This document shows positions 1 through 6,510 of a stretch of DNA of 6,511 nucleotides, piece after piece (the stretch's first letter is position 1; every line of letters starts with the position of its first letter). Source of the DNA: Deltaproteobacteria bacterium. GTDB taxonomy: Bacteria > Desulfobacterota > DSM-4660 > Desulfatiglandales > B25-G16. The translations under genes and the position numbers were made by a program. The notes under the pieces were generated by a model. The model made no database searches, was not told the origin of the DNA, and worked only from the letters and a program-made list of their open reading frames with translations. The stretch is from the NCBI GenBank assembly GCA_019308645.1, contig JAFDHR010000130.1, positions 1 through 6,511 on the forward strand, in the 5' to 3' direction.

Positions 1-8
1 TTAGAATC

Positions 9-27
9 ATATGATCCGTCTATATTA
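9..27 (+). repeat. Dispersed repeat module A, left copy
   Basis: The 19-bp sequence atatgatccgtctatatta recurs at the right edge of the window (6492-6510) in the same orientation with one difference (18 of 19). Here it runs directly into module B and overlaps it by 5 bp. Its function is unknown. Confidence 0.75.
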
Positions 28-45
28 CCCAATTTTGAAACGACA
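23..45 (+). repeat. Dispersed repeat module B, left copy
   Basis: These 23 bp are a perfect reverse complement of 6393-6415; the core reads cccaattttgaaacgac. It lies 20 bp before hairpin module C, almost the same spacing as in the other copy (22 bp). The spacers between B and C are unrelated in sequence. Confidence 0.85.
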
Positions 46-65
46 ACTAATCTTAAGTTATATTT

Positions 66-98
66 AAGGGCATAAGCAAAAAAAGATACCCATGCCCT
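66..98 (+). repeat. Hairpin repeat module C, left copy
   Basis: agggcat (67-73) and atgccct (92-98) form a 7-bp stem, extendable outward past one mismatch. The loop contains a run of seven A. The minus strand at 6338-6370 carries nearly the same sequence, differing by one indel and one substitution. It lies downstream of comEC, where the transcript would read the T-rich complement. The T run sits in the loop rather than after the stem, so it does not look like a standard terminator. Confidence 0.8.
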
Positions 99-253
99 AA
101 AGAAGCAATAAATTTCCACAGGATTTTGAGCAATTACAATTATTCGGTTAGAAAAAAATTACCCGAATATATAATTAACATAATGTACCTATTTTGCAAC
201 TTATATTTTTTTAATGTTCTAATTTTGGAACAATTAAACTTCCTGGCAGCTCT
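99..253. other. AT-rich non-coding stretch downstream of comEC
   Basis: No gene is visible here. Two imperfect hairpins can be drawn: tattcgg (141-147) with ccgaata (163-169) around an A-rich loop, and ttaatgttc (211-219) with gaacaattaa (228-237) with one bulged base. Neither is followed by a T run on the minus strand, so I cannot name either as the comEC terminator. Confidence 0.4.
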
Positions 254-2488
254 CTAAGAAGCTGAGTTACAATTTCCAGTTATAACCTTATCCACATTCA
301 GGTTCTTTTTTAGAAAACTCTTCATTGTGAGATTCCCTTTTGGGTCTATCGTTATTGTGAGTGCACCAGTCTGACGTATGTTGAGAGTGGGAAAAGAGGA
401 ATGCTGTTTCTTTGTTTCTTTGGTTATTATGAAAAATTTTGGCCATTGCTTTCCCACCTTCTTATTTTTGTTTTCAATCCGCACTTGTCGCTCATAGAAG
501 TGTAAAGACCAACCTTGATAATCCAACATAATCTCTTCTGCATTGCCTGTTTTAATTTTAACCCCTTTAATTACTCTTTCTGCGGATAGGCTAAAAAATA
601 CCTCTTTAGGATGAAAATTGTTGATTATAAATTGAAGGTTCTCTGTGGGGTGTACCTGAGGCCTGCTTAGATAAAGGTGGTCAATTCGCTGGATTTTTTC
701 ATGCCAGAGATAGGGAGCCACTACTATCCTGCCCAGATTAAAGCCGTTTTGACCAAATGCATTATTTGTGATTAGCATTTTCTCTTTGCCTGGGAACTGT
801 ATGAGAGATACATCTCCTCTTCCGGCATCCAGAATTGTTACTCTTAGATTGCTATTACAAGGTGTTTTGTAGACCCACCACCCAATATCTATAAAAAATA
901 CGATTAAAAAGAGTAGTAAAAATATTCGGTAGAGTCTTGAGCGTGTGAAATTAAGGCTAAGGAAAAACACACCGTATAATAAGACAATCTCCAACCAATT
1001 AGGTCGAATCACCCAGATTGAGCTCCAGGGAATATTTGACCAGAATTGAACTATAGAGATTGCCAGATTGAGACCAAATTCACCTAAGGAAAGGAAAACC
1101 CCCGCCAGAGTAGAAGAAAGGAGCAAGGTAATGGAAGATAGTAATCCAAGGGGGATGACCCACAGCGCTATAATAGGGACTACTGTCAGGTTAGCGGGAA
1201 GGGCTACCATAGAAAAGCGATGGAAATGGTGGGCGATCAAGGGTATTGTCATAATCGTAGCAGCAGTTGTCACACCAATCAGACCCAGGGTATACGTAAG
1301 AATTGAATGTAGTGTCTGGCCTTTATTAAAAAACTCCTTGTCCTTTGTAAATTTTGCTATTCGAGAAAAGATTAAAGGCGCCAGCCATAGAATGCCAGCC
1401 ACAGCCACAAAGGATAGCTGAAAGGAAATGGTAAAGAGGGCATTCCCATTAAGGGTAAGTATTATAAGGGCTGCCAGGGAAAGACTGGACCAAACATCCT
1501 TTTCCCTGCCTATAATAAAGGACCATAAGAATACCAGAACCATTACCATAGCTCTCTGGGTAGAAATGTGGAGTCCAGTGAGTAAGGCGTAGGCAATCAC
1601 TGGCACAGTGGTTATAATTGCTGCAAGTTTTCTTATGTCTGTCATAAGAGTTACACGATAGGAGAGAGATAATAGCCATCTTATAGAAACAAAGAAGAGC
1701 CAGGCTACCAAACCAAGATGGAGACCTGAAACAGCCATTATATGACTTACGCCTGATCTATTAAATGGCTCCCTTAGTTTAGACGTAAGACCTTGCCTTT
1801 CTCCAAGAATAAGGGCAGTACAAATAGGGCCTGTTGTCTTAGAGAGCCTTTCATGAAAAAATTGTCTCAAAGGGCCTCTGACCTTCTCCAATATACTTCC
1901 TGCAAAACCAAGGTTTCCCTCTCCCATTGGAACAACATATCGTCCATCAGTAACTACGGCTACCAAGGAAAGCCTTTGGCTTTTCATATAAAACCGGTAA
2001 TCAAAATTGCCTGGGTTATTAAAGTTTTCGAATTTTTTTAGTTTAGCAGGGAATCGGATTCGTTCGCCTACCTTTAGATCGCCCCTATATCCATATATCT
2101 TTAATAAAAGATTGATTTTTACTCTCCTGACTTTTTTAGTAAAAAAGATTTTTTCTGCATGGATTGGGAAACTCGCCGTATTGAATTGTATCTTTGGCGG
2201 CCTATAGACTGTTCCCTCGATAATTACTCTTTCATTCTTGAGGATTATTTGAGGTAATTCTGGCAGGGTGTGTCTGCTGATTTGGGTGTTGATACCTATC
2301 AGCATAAAGATGGCCATCAACCAAACAATGGGAAATTTGAAAGGGATAATAAAGATTATACCCAGACAAAGTAAAATGATCAAAGGGAATAAAAATACAG
2401 GGACACTAACATTGGTAAGGATATTGTAACCAATGAGGATACCAATAATGGTTGCACACAGTGCAGGAACAAGTGGGCGAGAGAACAT
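254..2488 (-). CDS. comEC: ComEC/Rec2-family DNA-uptake channel with degenerate C-terminal hydrolase-like domain
   Basis: ComEC proteins form the inner-membrane channel that passes single-stranded DNA into the cytoplasm during natural transformation. This 744-residue protein has N-terminal membrane segments (about 8-70), a soluble OB-like DUF4131 region (about 80-190) with the hallmark NPGNFDYRFY (158-167), and a polytopic Competence domain (about 220-540). Channel signatures are HIMAVSGLHLGLV (249-261) and TGLHISTQRAMVM (304-316). The C-terminal part (about 547-744) aligns with the metallo-beta-lactamase-like domain: LRVTILDAGRGDVSLI matches the usual DVGQGD strand. However, the HxHxDH site is replaced by S-R-P-Q-V-H-P-T-E (608-616), LIDxG has become LITNN, no HHGS motif is visible, and the domain is about 60 residues short. 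A nuclease role is therefore unlikely. The ATG at 2488 lacks a Shine-Dalgarno, and an in-frame TAA lies 51 bp upstream. No other competence gene is in view. Confidence 0.9.
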   Translation of the reverse strand: MFSRPLVPALCATIIGILIGYNILTNVSVPVFLFPLIILLCLGIIFIIPFKFPIVWLMAIFMLIGINTQISRHTLPELPQIILKNERVIIEGTVYRPPKIQFNTASFPIHAEKIFFTKKVRRVKINLLLKIYGYRGDLKVGERIRFPAKLKKFENFNNPGNFDYRFYMKSQRLSLVAVVTDGRYVVPMGEGNLGFAGSILEKVRGPLRQFFHERLSKTTGPICTALILGERQGLTSKLREPFNRSGVSHIMAVSGLHLGLVAWLFFVSIRWLLSLSYRVTLMTDIRKLAAIITTVPVIAYALLTGLHISTQRAMVMVLVFLWSFIIGREKDVWSSLSLAALIILTLNGNALFTISFQLSFVAVAGILWLAPLIFSRIAKFTKDKEFFNKGQTLHSILTYTLGLIGVTTAATIMTIPLIAHHFHRFSMVALPANLTVVPIIALWVIPLGLLSSITLLLSSTLAGVFLSLGEFGLNLAISIVQFWSNIPWSSIWVIRPNWLEIVLLYGVFFLSLNFTRSRLYRIFLLLFLIVFFIDIGWWVYKTPCNSNLRVTILDAGRGDVSLIQFPGKEKMLITNNAFGQNGFNLGRIVVAPYLWHEKIQRIDHLYLSRPQVHPTENLQFIINNFHPKEVFFSLSAERVIKGVKIKTGNAEEIMLDYQGWSLHFYERQVRIENKNKKVGKQWPKFFIITKETKKQHSSFPTLNIRQTGALTITIDPKGNLTMKSFLKKNLNVDKVITGNCNSAS

Positions 2489-2490
2489 AG

Positions 2491-2535
2491 GTAATTTGTT
2501 GGGTTTGCAGTGTTTCTTGAGTTTGTCGGGTTCGT
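2491..2535 (-). repeat. Degenerate 9-bp tandem repeat, five units, opposite strand
   Basis: On the minus strand the 9-mers are acgaacccg, acaaactca, agaaacact, gcaaaccca, acaaattac, a consensus close to that of the plus-strand array at 2612-2665. The array ends 2 bp before the comEC ATG and therefore occupies the place where a ribosome binding site would be expected. Confidence 0.6.
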
Positions 2536-2611
2536 TTTAAAAAAAAGTTTAAGTAGGTATTTACCTTAGGCACTTTAGTCCACTTCATGCATTTCACAGA
2601 TTTAAAACCCT

Positions 2612-2665
2612 ATGCACACTAAGGACACAATAAACACAACAAACTTGATGAACACAATAAACACT
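2612..2665 (+). repeat. Degenerate 9-bp tandem repeat, six units
   Basis: Successive 9-mers on the plus strand read atgcacact, aaggacaca, ataaacaca, acaaacttg, atgaacaca, ataaacact, close to a consensus at(a/g)aacaca. The 13-mer acacaataaacac occurs twice, 27 bp apart (2625-2637 and 2652-2664). The array runs into the murA stop codon. Confidence 0.7.
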
Positions 2666-3917
2666 ATTGCTTTTCACGCCAAATTTTTGACCCAAGAAGG
2701 GACAACTTTAGATCAAGGTCTTGATAACCCCTATCAAGATGATATACCCTTGAGATCTCTGTCCTTCCTTTTGCTACTAGACCGGCCAGAACAAGGGATG
2801 CGCTTGCCCTTAAATCAGTCGCCATAACCTGGGCTCCTGATAAATTGCTTTTACCCCGAACCAGGGCCTGACCACCATTGATCTCGATATCTGCTCCCAT
2901 CCTCCTTAATTCACTGACATGCATGAATCTATTTTCAAATATGGTCTCTCTAATTATGCTCCATCCATCGGCAATGCTCATCAGTGTCATAAATTGGGCT
3001 TGCATATCTGTAGGAAATCCAGGAAATTGCATGGTTTTTATATCTACACTTTTAATTTTATCATGGCCTATAGCAATAAGACCTTCTCCGTCTTTTTTTA
3101 TTTCTGTACCCGTTTCAAGAAGTTTTTCTATAATGGCTTCTATATGGTCTTCATTGCAGCCTTTTATCCTTATTTCTCCTTTTGTTATAGCTGCTGCGAT
3201 TAAAAATGTACCAACCTCAATCCGGTCAGGTATAATAGTATATTTAACAGGATGTAATTCTTTTACCCCGGTAATGGTCACGGTATCACTGCCTGCTCCA
3301 TTGATTCTTGCTCCCATCGACTTTAGCATATTAGCCAGATCAATAACTTCTGGTTCTTTAGCAGCATTATGTAACGTGGTAACTCCATCTGCTTTAACAG
3401 CAGCCATCATTAAGTTTTCGGTTCCAGTAACTGTAGATATATCAAAAAATATATCAGCTCCCCGGAGTTTATCAGCATTGGCAACCACATATCCATGTGC
3501 CAAATTGATATCGGCTCCCATTAAAGACAAGCCCTTTAGATGCAAGTCTATTGGTCGGGCACCTATGGCACAACCACCAGGAAGGGAAATTTTTGCCTTT
3601 CCCAACCTAGATAAAAGCGGGCCTAACGCAAGTATAGAGGCCCGCATTGTCTTTACTAATTTGTAAGGGGCAATATGACTATTAAGGTTATCCGTGTTTA
3701 CCTTGAGAGATTGACTATTTTCCTCGAAGACAACTCCGAGATTAGAAAGGATTTCCTTTATAGTCCAGATATCTTTTAATTTGGGGATGTTACCTAATGT
3801 ATGCCACCCGCCTGTCAGGAGACAGGCTGACAGTATTGGTAAAGCGGCATTCTTAGAGCCGCTAATTGTTACCTCTCCTTTAAGTGGAATACCTCCCTCG
3901 ACAATAATTTTATCCAT
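2664..3917 (-). CDS. murA: UDP-N-acetylglucosamine 1-carboxyvinyltransferase
   Basis: This enzyme transfers enolpyruvyl from PEP to UDP-GlcNAc, the first committed step of peptidoglycan synthesis in the cytoplasm. The product has 417 residues, full length for the family. Visible key residues are K22 and N23 in [11 protein letters not shown], the active-site loop cysteine C116 in [14 protein letters not shown] with R121, and D304 in FPTDMQAQ. The conserved ending [17 protein letters not shown] is also present. Cysteine rather than aspartate in the loop is the form normally inactivated by fosfomycin. The start fits the family N-terminus (MDKIIVEGG). The nearest AAGG motifs are either 1 nt or 14 nt from the ATG, so the ribosome site is poor. 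Residues 36-39 read GGWH where relatives usually have D/E-E-P-V; these codons form part of a perfect palindrome. The gene follows prmC after 145 bp and precedes comEC. Confidence 0.97.
   Translation of the reverse strand: MDKIIVEGGIPLKGEVTISGSKNAALPILSACLLTGGWHTLGNIPKLKDIWTIKEILSNLGVVFEENSQSLKVNTDNLNSHIAPYKLVKTMRASILALGPLLSRLGKAKISLPGGCAIGARPIDLHLKGLSLMGADINLAHGYVVANADKLRGADIFFDISTVTGTENLMMAAVKADGVTTLHNAAKEPEVIDLANMLKSMGARINGAGSDTVTITGVKELHPVKYTIIPDRIEVGTFLIAAAITKGEIRIKGCNEDHIEAIIEKLLETGTEIKKDGEGLIAIGHDKIKSVDIKTMQFPGFPTDMQAQFMTLMSIADGWSIIRETIFENRFMHVSELRRMGADIEINGGQALVRGKSNLSGAQVMATDLRASASLVLAGLVAKGRTEISRVYHLDRGYQDLDLKLSLLGSKIWREKQ
3810..3827. repeat. Perfect palindrome inside murA
   Basis: gcctgtc (3810-3816) and gacaggc (3821-3827) form a perfect 7-bp stem with loop agga. 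The 11 bp acccgcctgtc (3806-3816) is identical to 3984-3994 in the REP-like hairpin upstream. It covers the MurA codons around residues 31-38. Confidence 0.5.
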
Positions 3918-3984
3918 ACCTTTTACTGTTACCTTCTACGCTAGATGTCTCCATAACCTAATATCTTAAGATTTATCCGCCAGA

Positions 3985-4013
3985 CCCGCCTGTCCCGATA
4001 CAATCGGGGCGGG
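3985..4013. repeat. GC-rich REP-like hairpin between prmC and murA
   Basis: cccgat (3994-3999) pairs with atcggg (4003-4008) across a 3-nt loop. After a 4-nt bulge, cccgc (3985-3989) pairs with gcggg (4009-4013). It is much more G+C-rich than the surrounding 145-bp gap and no T run follows on either strand, so a dispersed palindromic element fits better than a terminator. It could affect the amount of message reaching murA from the upstream genes. Confidence 0.55.
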
Positions 4014-4062
4014 CAAGGATGCTCCCCTATTTAAAAAGCTCAGTGATTAAATTTCTTCCCCG

Positions 4063-4965
4063 CTATTTAGAGACAACATCGACCGCTTTTTGAGCCATTA
4101 CCAGTCGATATTTTTTTCGGTAATCCATACGTCGTTCTTTATAACAAAAAGACTGGGTTAAATCTATATGATCCAATGCTCTTTCTGTCTGATTCGGATC
4201 CATTTCTATCAGAAGCCATCCACCAGGTTTAAGATACATTTCACTTTCTTCAATTATTTTTTTAATAAAGTACATGCCATTTTCATGTCCGTCAAGGGCA
4301 ACTCGAGGCTCATAATAACGCACCTCCGGAGGCAGCGCCTTAAACGCCTCAGAAGGAATATAAGGGGGGTTAGATAGGATCATATCAAAGTTAACAGAGG
4401 AGTTAGAGAATGGCTGCCAGAGATCACCTTGGCAGAATGTTATTCTACTGTTAAGGTTATGGTGTTGTGCGTTATCTTTGGCCAAAGACAGGGCTTCAAA
4501 AGAGATGTCACTCGCCCATAAGGTAGCATTTTGAATTTCTTTTGCCAAAGATATTGCTATTACTCCAGATCCAGTACCTAAATCTAATATTTTTGGGTGG
4601 GAACTATCTGAGAAAAGATTCCTCTCCCCGAGCTTGAGTGCCTCTTCAACGAGAAGTTCTGTTTCTGGTCTTGGAATCAAAACCGCTGGGCTTACTACAA
4701 ATTCAAGAGACCAAAATTCCTGATGCCCGATAATATATTGGAGGGGTTCTCTTTTTAAGCGTCTTCTAATAAGGGAGCGATAACCAGCAATCTCTAAGGG
4801 GTTTAATGGCTGATCGAATTCAAGGTATAGTTCAACCCTGCTTTTCTTTAGTTGGTGGGATAACAGGACTTCGGCACAAAGGCGAGGGCTCTCTATCCCT
4901 TTATCTCTGAGAAACTCTGTGGCTACATTCAAGATTCCCTGGATAGCCCAGCTCTTTTGAGTCAT
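4063..4965 (-). CDS. prmC: Release factor glutamine N5-methyltransferase
   Basis: This SAM-dependent enzyme (HemK family) methylates the side-chain amide of the glutamine in the GGQ motif of release factors, which raises termination efficiency. The 300-residue protein has the usual two parts. A helical N-terminal substrate-binding domain runs to about residue 80. A Rossmann methyltransferase domain follows, opening with the conserved stretch [15 protein letters not shown] (96-110). The SAM loop is [11 protein letters not shown] (128-138), an acidic residue expected to contact the ribose of SAM is at D153 in ASDIS, and the catalytic NPPY is at 199-202 followed by IPSEAF. The start ATG overlaps the prfA stop (ATGA). 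I see no good Shine-Dalgarno close to it, because the bases just before the ATG read ACAACTCCT. It therefore probably depends on ribosomes finishing prfA, which would tie its level to its own substrate. The stop codon is TAG. Confidence 0.96.
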   Translation of the reverse strand: MTQKSWAIQGILNVATEFLRDKGIESPRLCAEVLLSHQLKKSRVELYLEFDQPLNPLEIAGYRSLIRRRLKREPLQYIIGHQEFWSLEFVVSPAVLIPRPETELLVEEALKLGERNLFSDSSHPKILDLGTGSGVIAISLAKEIQNATLWASDISFEALSLAKDNAQHHNLNSRITFCQGDLWQPFSNSSVNFDMILSNPPYIPSEAFKALPPEVRYYEPRVALDGHENGMYFIKKIIEESEMYLKPGGWLLIEMDPNQTERALDHIDLTQSFCYKERRMDYRKKYRLVMAQKAVDVVSK

Positions 4966-6038
4966 AGGAGTTGTTTTGCTTGACCCTTCTCGGACTCGGC
5001 CTTAAAATGAGCAAGGAGTGGACGCAAAATGAGATCAAGTTCACCATGCAGAATATCCTCAAGTCTATAGATCGTCAACCCTATTCTATGGTCGGTTACT
5101 CTCCCTTGAGGGAAATTATAAGTCCTGATCCGTTCACTTCTATCGCCTGAACCCACCATATGTTTGCGCTCCTCAGATATTTTTGATCGCTGTTCTGCCT
5201 GTTGAAGGTCCAGCAATCGGGACCTGAGGACCTTCATGGCTTTTGCCTTATTTTTGTGCTGGGATTTTTCATCCTGACAAGAGACCACAGATCCAGTAGG
5301 AATATGTGTAATTCTCACAGCTGAATCTGTAGTATTAACACTCTGACCTCCTGGACCTGAGGATCTATACACATCTATCCTGAGATCAGCTGGGTCAATT
5401 GATACATCAACCTCTTCCGCCTCAGGCAAAACAGCTACAGTAACAGCTGAAGTATGTATTCGGCCTTTTGACTCTGTTTCGGGTATCCTCTGGACCCTAT
5501 GAACTCCACTCTCATATTTAAGACAGCTATATACTTTTTGCCCCTCTATTAATGCAATGAGTTCCTTAAAACCACCCAGACCTGTAGGGCTTTGGCTTAG
5601 AATATCTATTTTCCAGCCTTTACTCTCTATGTAATAACCATACATCCTAAATAGATCTGCAACAAATAGGGCTGCCTCTTCTCCTCCAGTGCCTGCTCTT
5701 ATTTCAAGAATACTATTTTTCTCATCATTTGGGTCCTCGGGGAGGAGCAAAAGCCCTATTTCGCGTTCCAGTTTCGCTAAGGTAGCCCTCAAGCTGTCTA
5801 TTTCTTTTCGAGCGAGTCCCCTTAGCTCTCTGTCAGGATCATCAAGGAGGCTTTTAGTATCTTCAATTTTTTCTTTTACGACTTTATACTTGCGGAAGGC
5901 ATCTACTATGGGGTGGAGACTCACATGCTCTTTTAAATATTTCTGGTAGAGGCTTTGTTGTTGAATAACCTCCTGCCTACTCAATTCATACTCCAAAGTG
6001 GTAAGCCGTCTTTCTACCTCTTCAATTTGGGAGAACAT
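4962..6038 (-). CDS. prfA: Peptide chain release factor 1 (RF1)
   Basis: This cytoplasmic class I release factor recognises UAA and UAG in the ribosomal A site and triggers hydrolysis of peptidyl-tRNA. The product has 358 residues, the normal length. The helical N-terminal domain (about 1-100) is coiled-coil-like. The codon-recognition tripeptide is P-E-T (186-188, in [11 protein letters not shown]), the PxT type of RF1 rather than the SPF of RF2. The catalytic GGQ lies at 230-232 in [11 protein letters not shown], followed by [13 protein letters not shown] and the conserved end region [16 protein letters not shown] chose the ATG at 6038 because family members start MF-x-x-(I/L)-E-E-V-E-R-R. 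A TTG at 6044 would add two residues and overlap the rpmE stop, with the purine-rich AAGAGAA upstream at suitable spacing, so it remains possible. The gene lies 2 bp after rpmE and its TGA overlaps the prmC ATG. Confidence 0.97.
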   Translation of the reverse strand: MFSQIEEVERRLTTLEYELSRQEVIQQQSLYQKYLKEHVSLHPIVDAFRKYKVVKEKIEDTKSLLDDPDRELRGLARKEIDSLRATLAKLEREIGLLLLPEDPNDEKNSILEIRAGTGGEEAALFVADLFRMYGYYIESKGWKIDILSQSPTGLGGFKELIALIEGQKVYSCLKYESGVHRVQRIPETESKGRIHTSAVTVAVLPEAEEVDVSIDPADLRIDVYRSSGPGGQSVNTTDSAVRITHIPTGSVVSCQDEKSQHKNKAKAMKVLRSRLLDLQQAEQRSKISEERKHMVGSGDRSERIRTYNFPQGRVTDHRIGLTIYRLEDILHGELDLILRPLLAHFKAESEKGQAKQLL

Positions 6039-6040
6039 AA

Positions 6041-6286
6041 TCAATTATTCTCTTGTTTTTCCTTATTACTGCTCATGCTATTCTCTCCAATCATCTGGTA
6101 CTTACGTCTGAATCTTTCAACACGCCCTTTAGTATCGACAATTTTTTGTTGGCCAGTAAAGAGAGGATGACATTGAGAACATATCTCCACCTTAATCTCT
6201 TTAACAGTAGAAAAGGTTTCAAATTCGTTACCGCAGGCACAATGAACAATTGCCTTTTGAAAGGTTGGGTGAATATCTTTTTTCAT
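6041..6286 (-). CDS. rpmE: 50S ribosomal protein bL31 (zinc-binding C+ type)
   Basis: This is a small protein of the large ribosomal subunit that sits at the central protuberance and helps bridge the subunits. The 81-residue product begins MKKDIHP, the classic start of bL31. It has the zinc ligands of the C+ form: C16 and C18 in HCACGN, and C36 and C39 in CSQCHP. The family signature HPLFTGQQK follows, then [10 protein letters not shown]. The usual length is about 70 residues; the extra C-terminal tail (from about residue 66) is polar and lysine/glutamate-rich. An in-frame ATG five codons upstream (6301) is possible, but the start at 6286 matches the family N-terminus and has a GGAG ribosome binding site 9 nt before it. 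It is the first gene of the cluster and ends next to prfA. The C+ form implies zinc dependence; I see no zinc-responsive operator upstream. Confidence 0.96.
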   Translation of the reverse strand: MKKDIHPTFQKAIVHCACGNEFETFSTVKEIKVEICSQCHPLFTGQQKIVDTKGRVERFRRKYQMIGENSMSSNKEKQENN

Positions 6287-6295
6287 GCTGCTGAT

Positions 6296-6299
6296 CTCC
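6296..6299 (-). promoter_or_regulatory. Shine-Dalgarno site deciding the rpmE start
   Basis: GGAG on the minus strand lies 9 nt upstream of the ATG at 6286. It overlaps the alternative upstream ATG at 6301, which itself has only AT-rich sequence before it. This favours the shorter bL31 that begins MKKDIHP. Confidence 0.7.
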
Positions 6300-6337
6300 A
6301 TTTATTAAAATTACTGTATCTGCTCAATAATTTAAGG

Positions 6338-6370
6338 AAGGGCATGGGTGTCTTTTTTTGTTATGCCCTT
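6338..6370 (-). repeat. Hairpin repeat module C, right copy (inverted)
   Basis: aagggcat (6338-6345) and atgccctt (6363-6370) form a perfect 8-bp stem around a 17-nt loop with seven T on the plus strand. It is the inverted counterpart of 66-98. It lies about 50 bp upstream of the rpmE start, so it could be in the rpmE leader or promoter region. Confidence 0.8.
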
Positions 6371-6374
6371 CTAA

Positions 6375-6389
6375 TCCCGCTAAACGGGA
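6375..6389. repeat. Small TCCCG hairpin between modules B and C
   Basis: tcccg ctaaa cggga is a 5-bp perfect stem with a 5-nt loop. It fills most of the spacer between modules B and C in the right copy and is absent from the left copy. It looks like a REP-type unit nested in the larger repeat. Confidence 0.5.
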
Positions 6390-6392
6390 CCA

Positions 6393-6415
6393 TGTCGTTT
6401 CAAAATTGGGTAATA
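6393..6415 (-). repeat. Dispersed repeat module B, right copy (inverted)
   Basis: This is a perfect 23-bp inverted match to 23-45. On the minus strand it is followed, after 22 bp containing a small TCCCG/CGGGA hairpin, by module C, giving the same B-then-C order as at the left end. Confidence 0.85.
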
Positions 6416-6475
6416 GCCTCTCGGCCCTGAGACATGTCGGCGAGCTCATGTCGAGTCGCTCGAGGCCGAAGGGCA
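6416..6475. repeat. GC-rich structured block next to module B
   Basis: This 60-bp block is clearly richer in G+C than its surroundings. It has nested inverted repeats: tcggcc (6421-6426) with ggccga (6464-6469), gacatg (6431-6436) with catgtc (6447-6452), the palindrome gagctc (6442-6447), and the small hairpin cgag-tcg-ctcg (6453-6463). It contains no convincing reading frame. It interrupts the layout seen at the left end, where A abuts B, so it may be an inserted structured repeat. Confidence 0.5.
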
Positions 6476-6491
6476 ACTTGACCTTATAGTT

Positions 6492-6510
6492 ATATGATCT
6501 GTCTATATTA
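6492..6510 (+). repeat. Dispersed repeat module A, right copy
   Basis: The sequence atatgatctgtctatatta matches the left-edge copy at 9-27 in direct orientation, 18 of 19 bases. It ends one base before the window edge, so I cannot tell whether module B follows as it does on the left. Confidence 0.7.

Noticed and set aside
1..120. CRISPR-like repeat-spacer organisation suggested by modules A, B and C
   Set aside because: The modules differ from one another, occur once per end and have no regular spacing; no cas gene is present.
211..237. tgttc...gaaca palindrome as a LexA-type operator or a third copy of module B
   Set aside because: The SOS box of LexA has the opposite half-site order (GAAC...GTTC), and similarity to module B is limited to an AT-rich core around aattttg.
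1068..1421. A 117-residue plus-strand open frame
   Set aside because: It is antisense to the conserved membrane channel part of comEC and shows no family features.
2539..2575. Possible intrinsic terminator after murA: a small aggt/acct stem with bulge, followed on the minus strand by eight T
   Set aside because: The stem is only 4+4 bp with a 5-nt bulge, AT-rich, and separated from the T run by AAAC, so it is too weak to call.
2612..2827. A 71-residue plus-strand reading frame starting MHTKDTINTTN
   Set aside because: Its first part is the translated 9-bp repeat array and the rest is antisense to the end of murA.
2878..3666. A 262-residue plus-strand open frame
   Set aside because: It is fully antisense to murA, which has all catalytic motifs, and the translation resembles no protein family.
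6302..6337. Possible sigma-70 promoter for rpmE (TTGAGC with downstream TAATAA or TACAGT on the minus strand)
   Set aside because: Spacing of 13-15 bp is too short and the hexamers match poorly; any AT-rich leader would offer similar matches.
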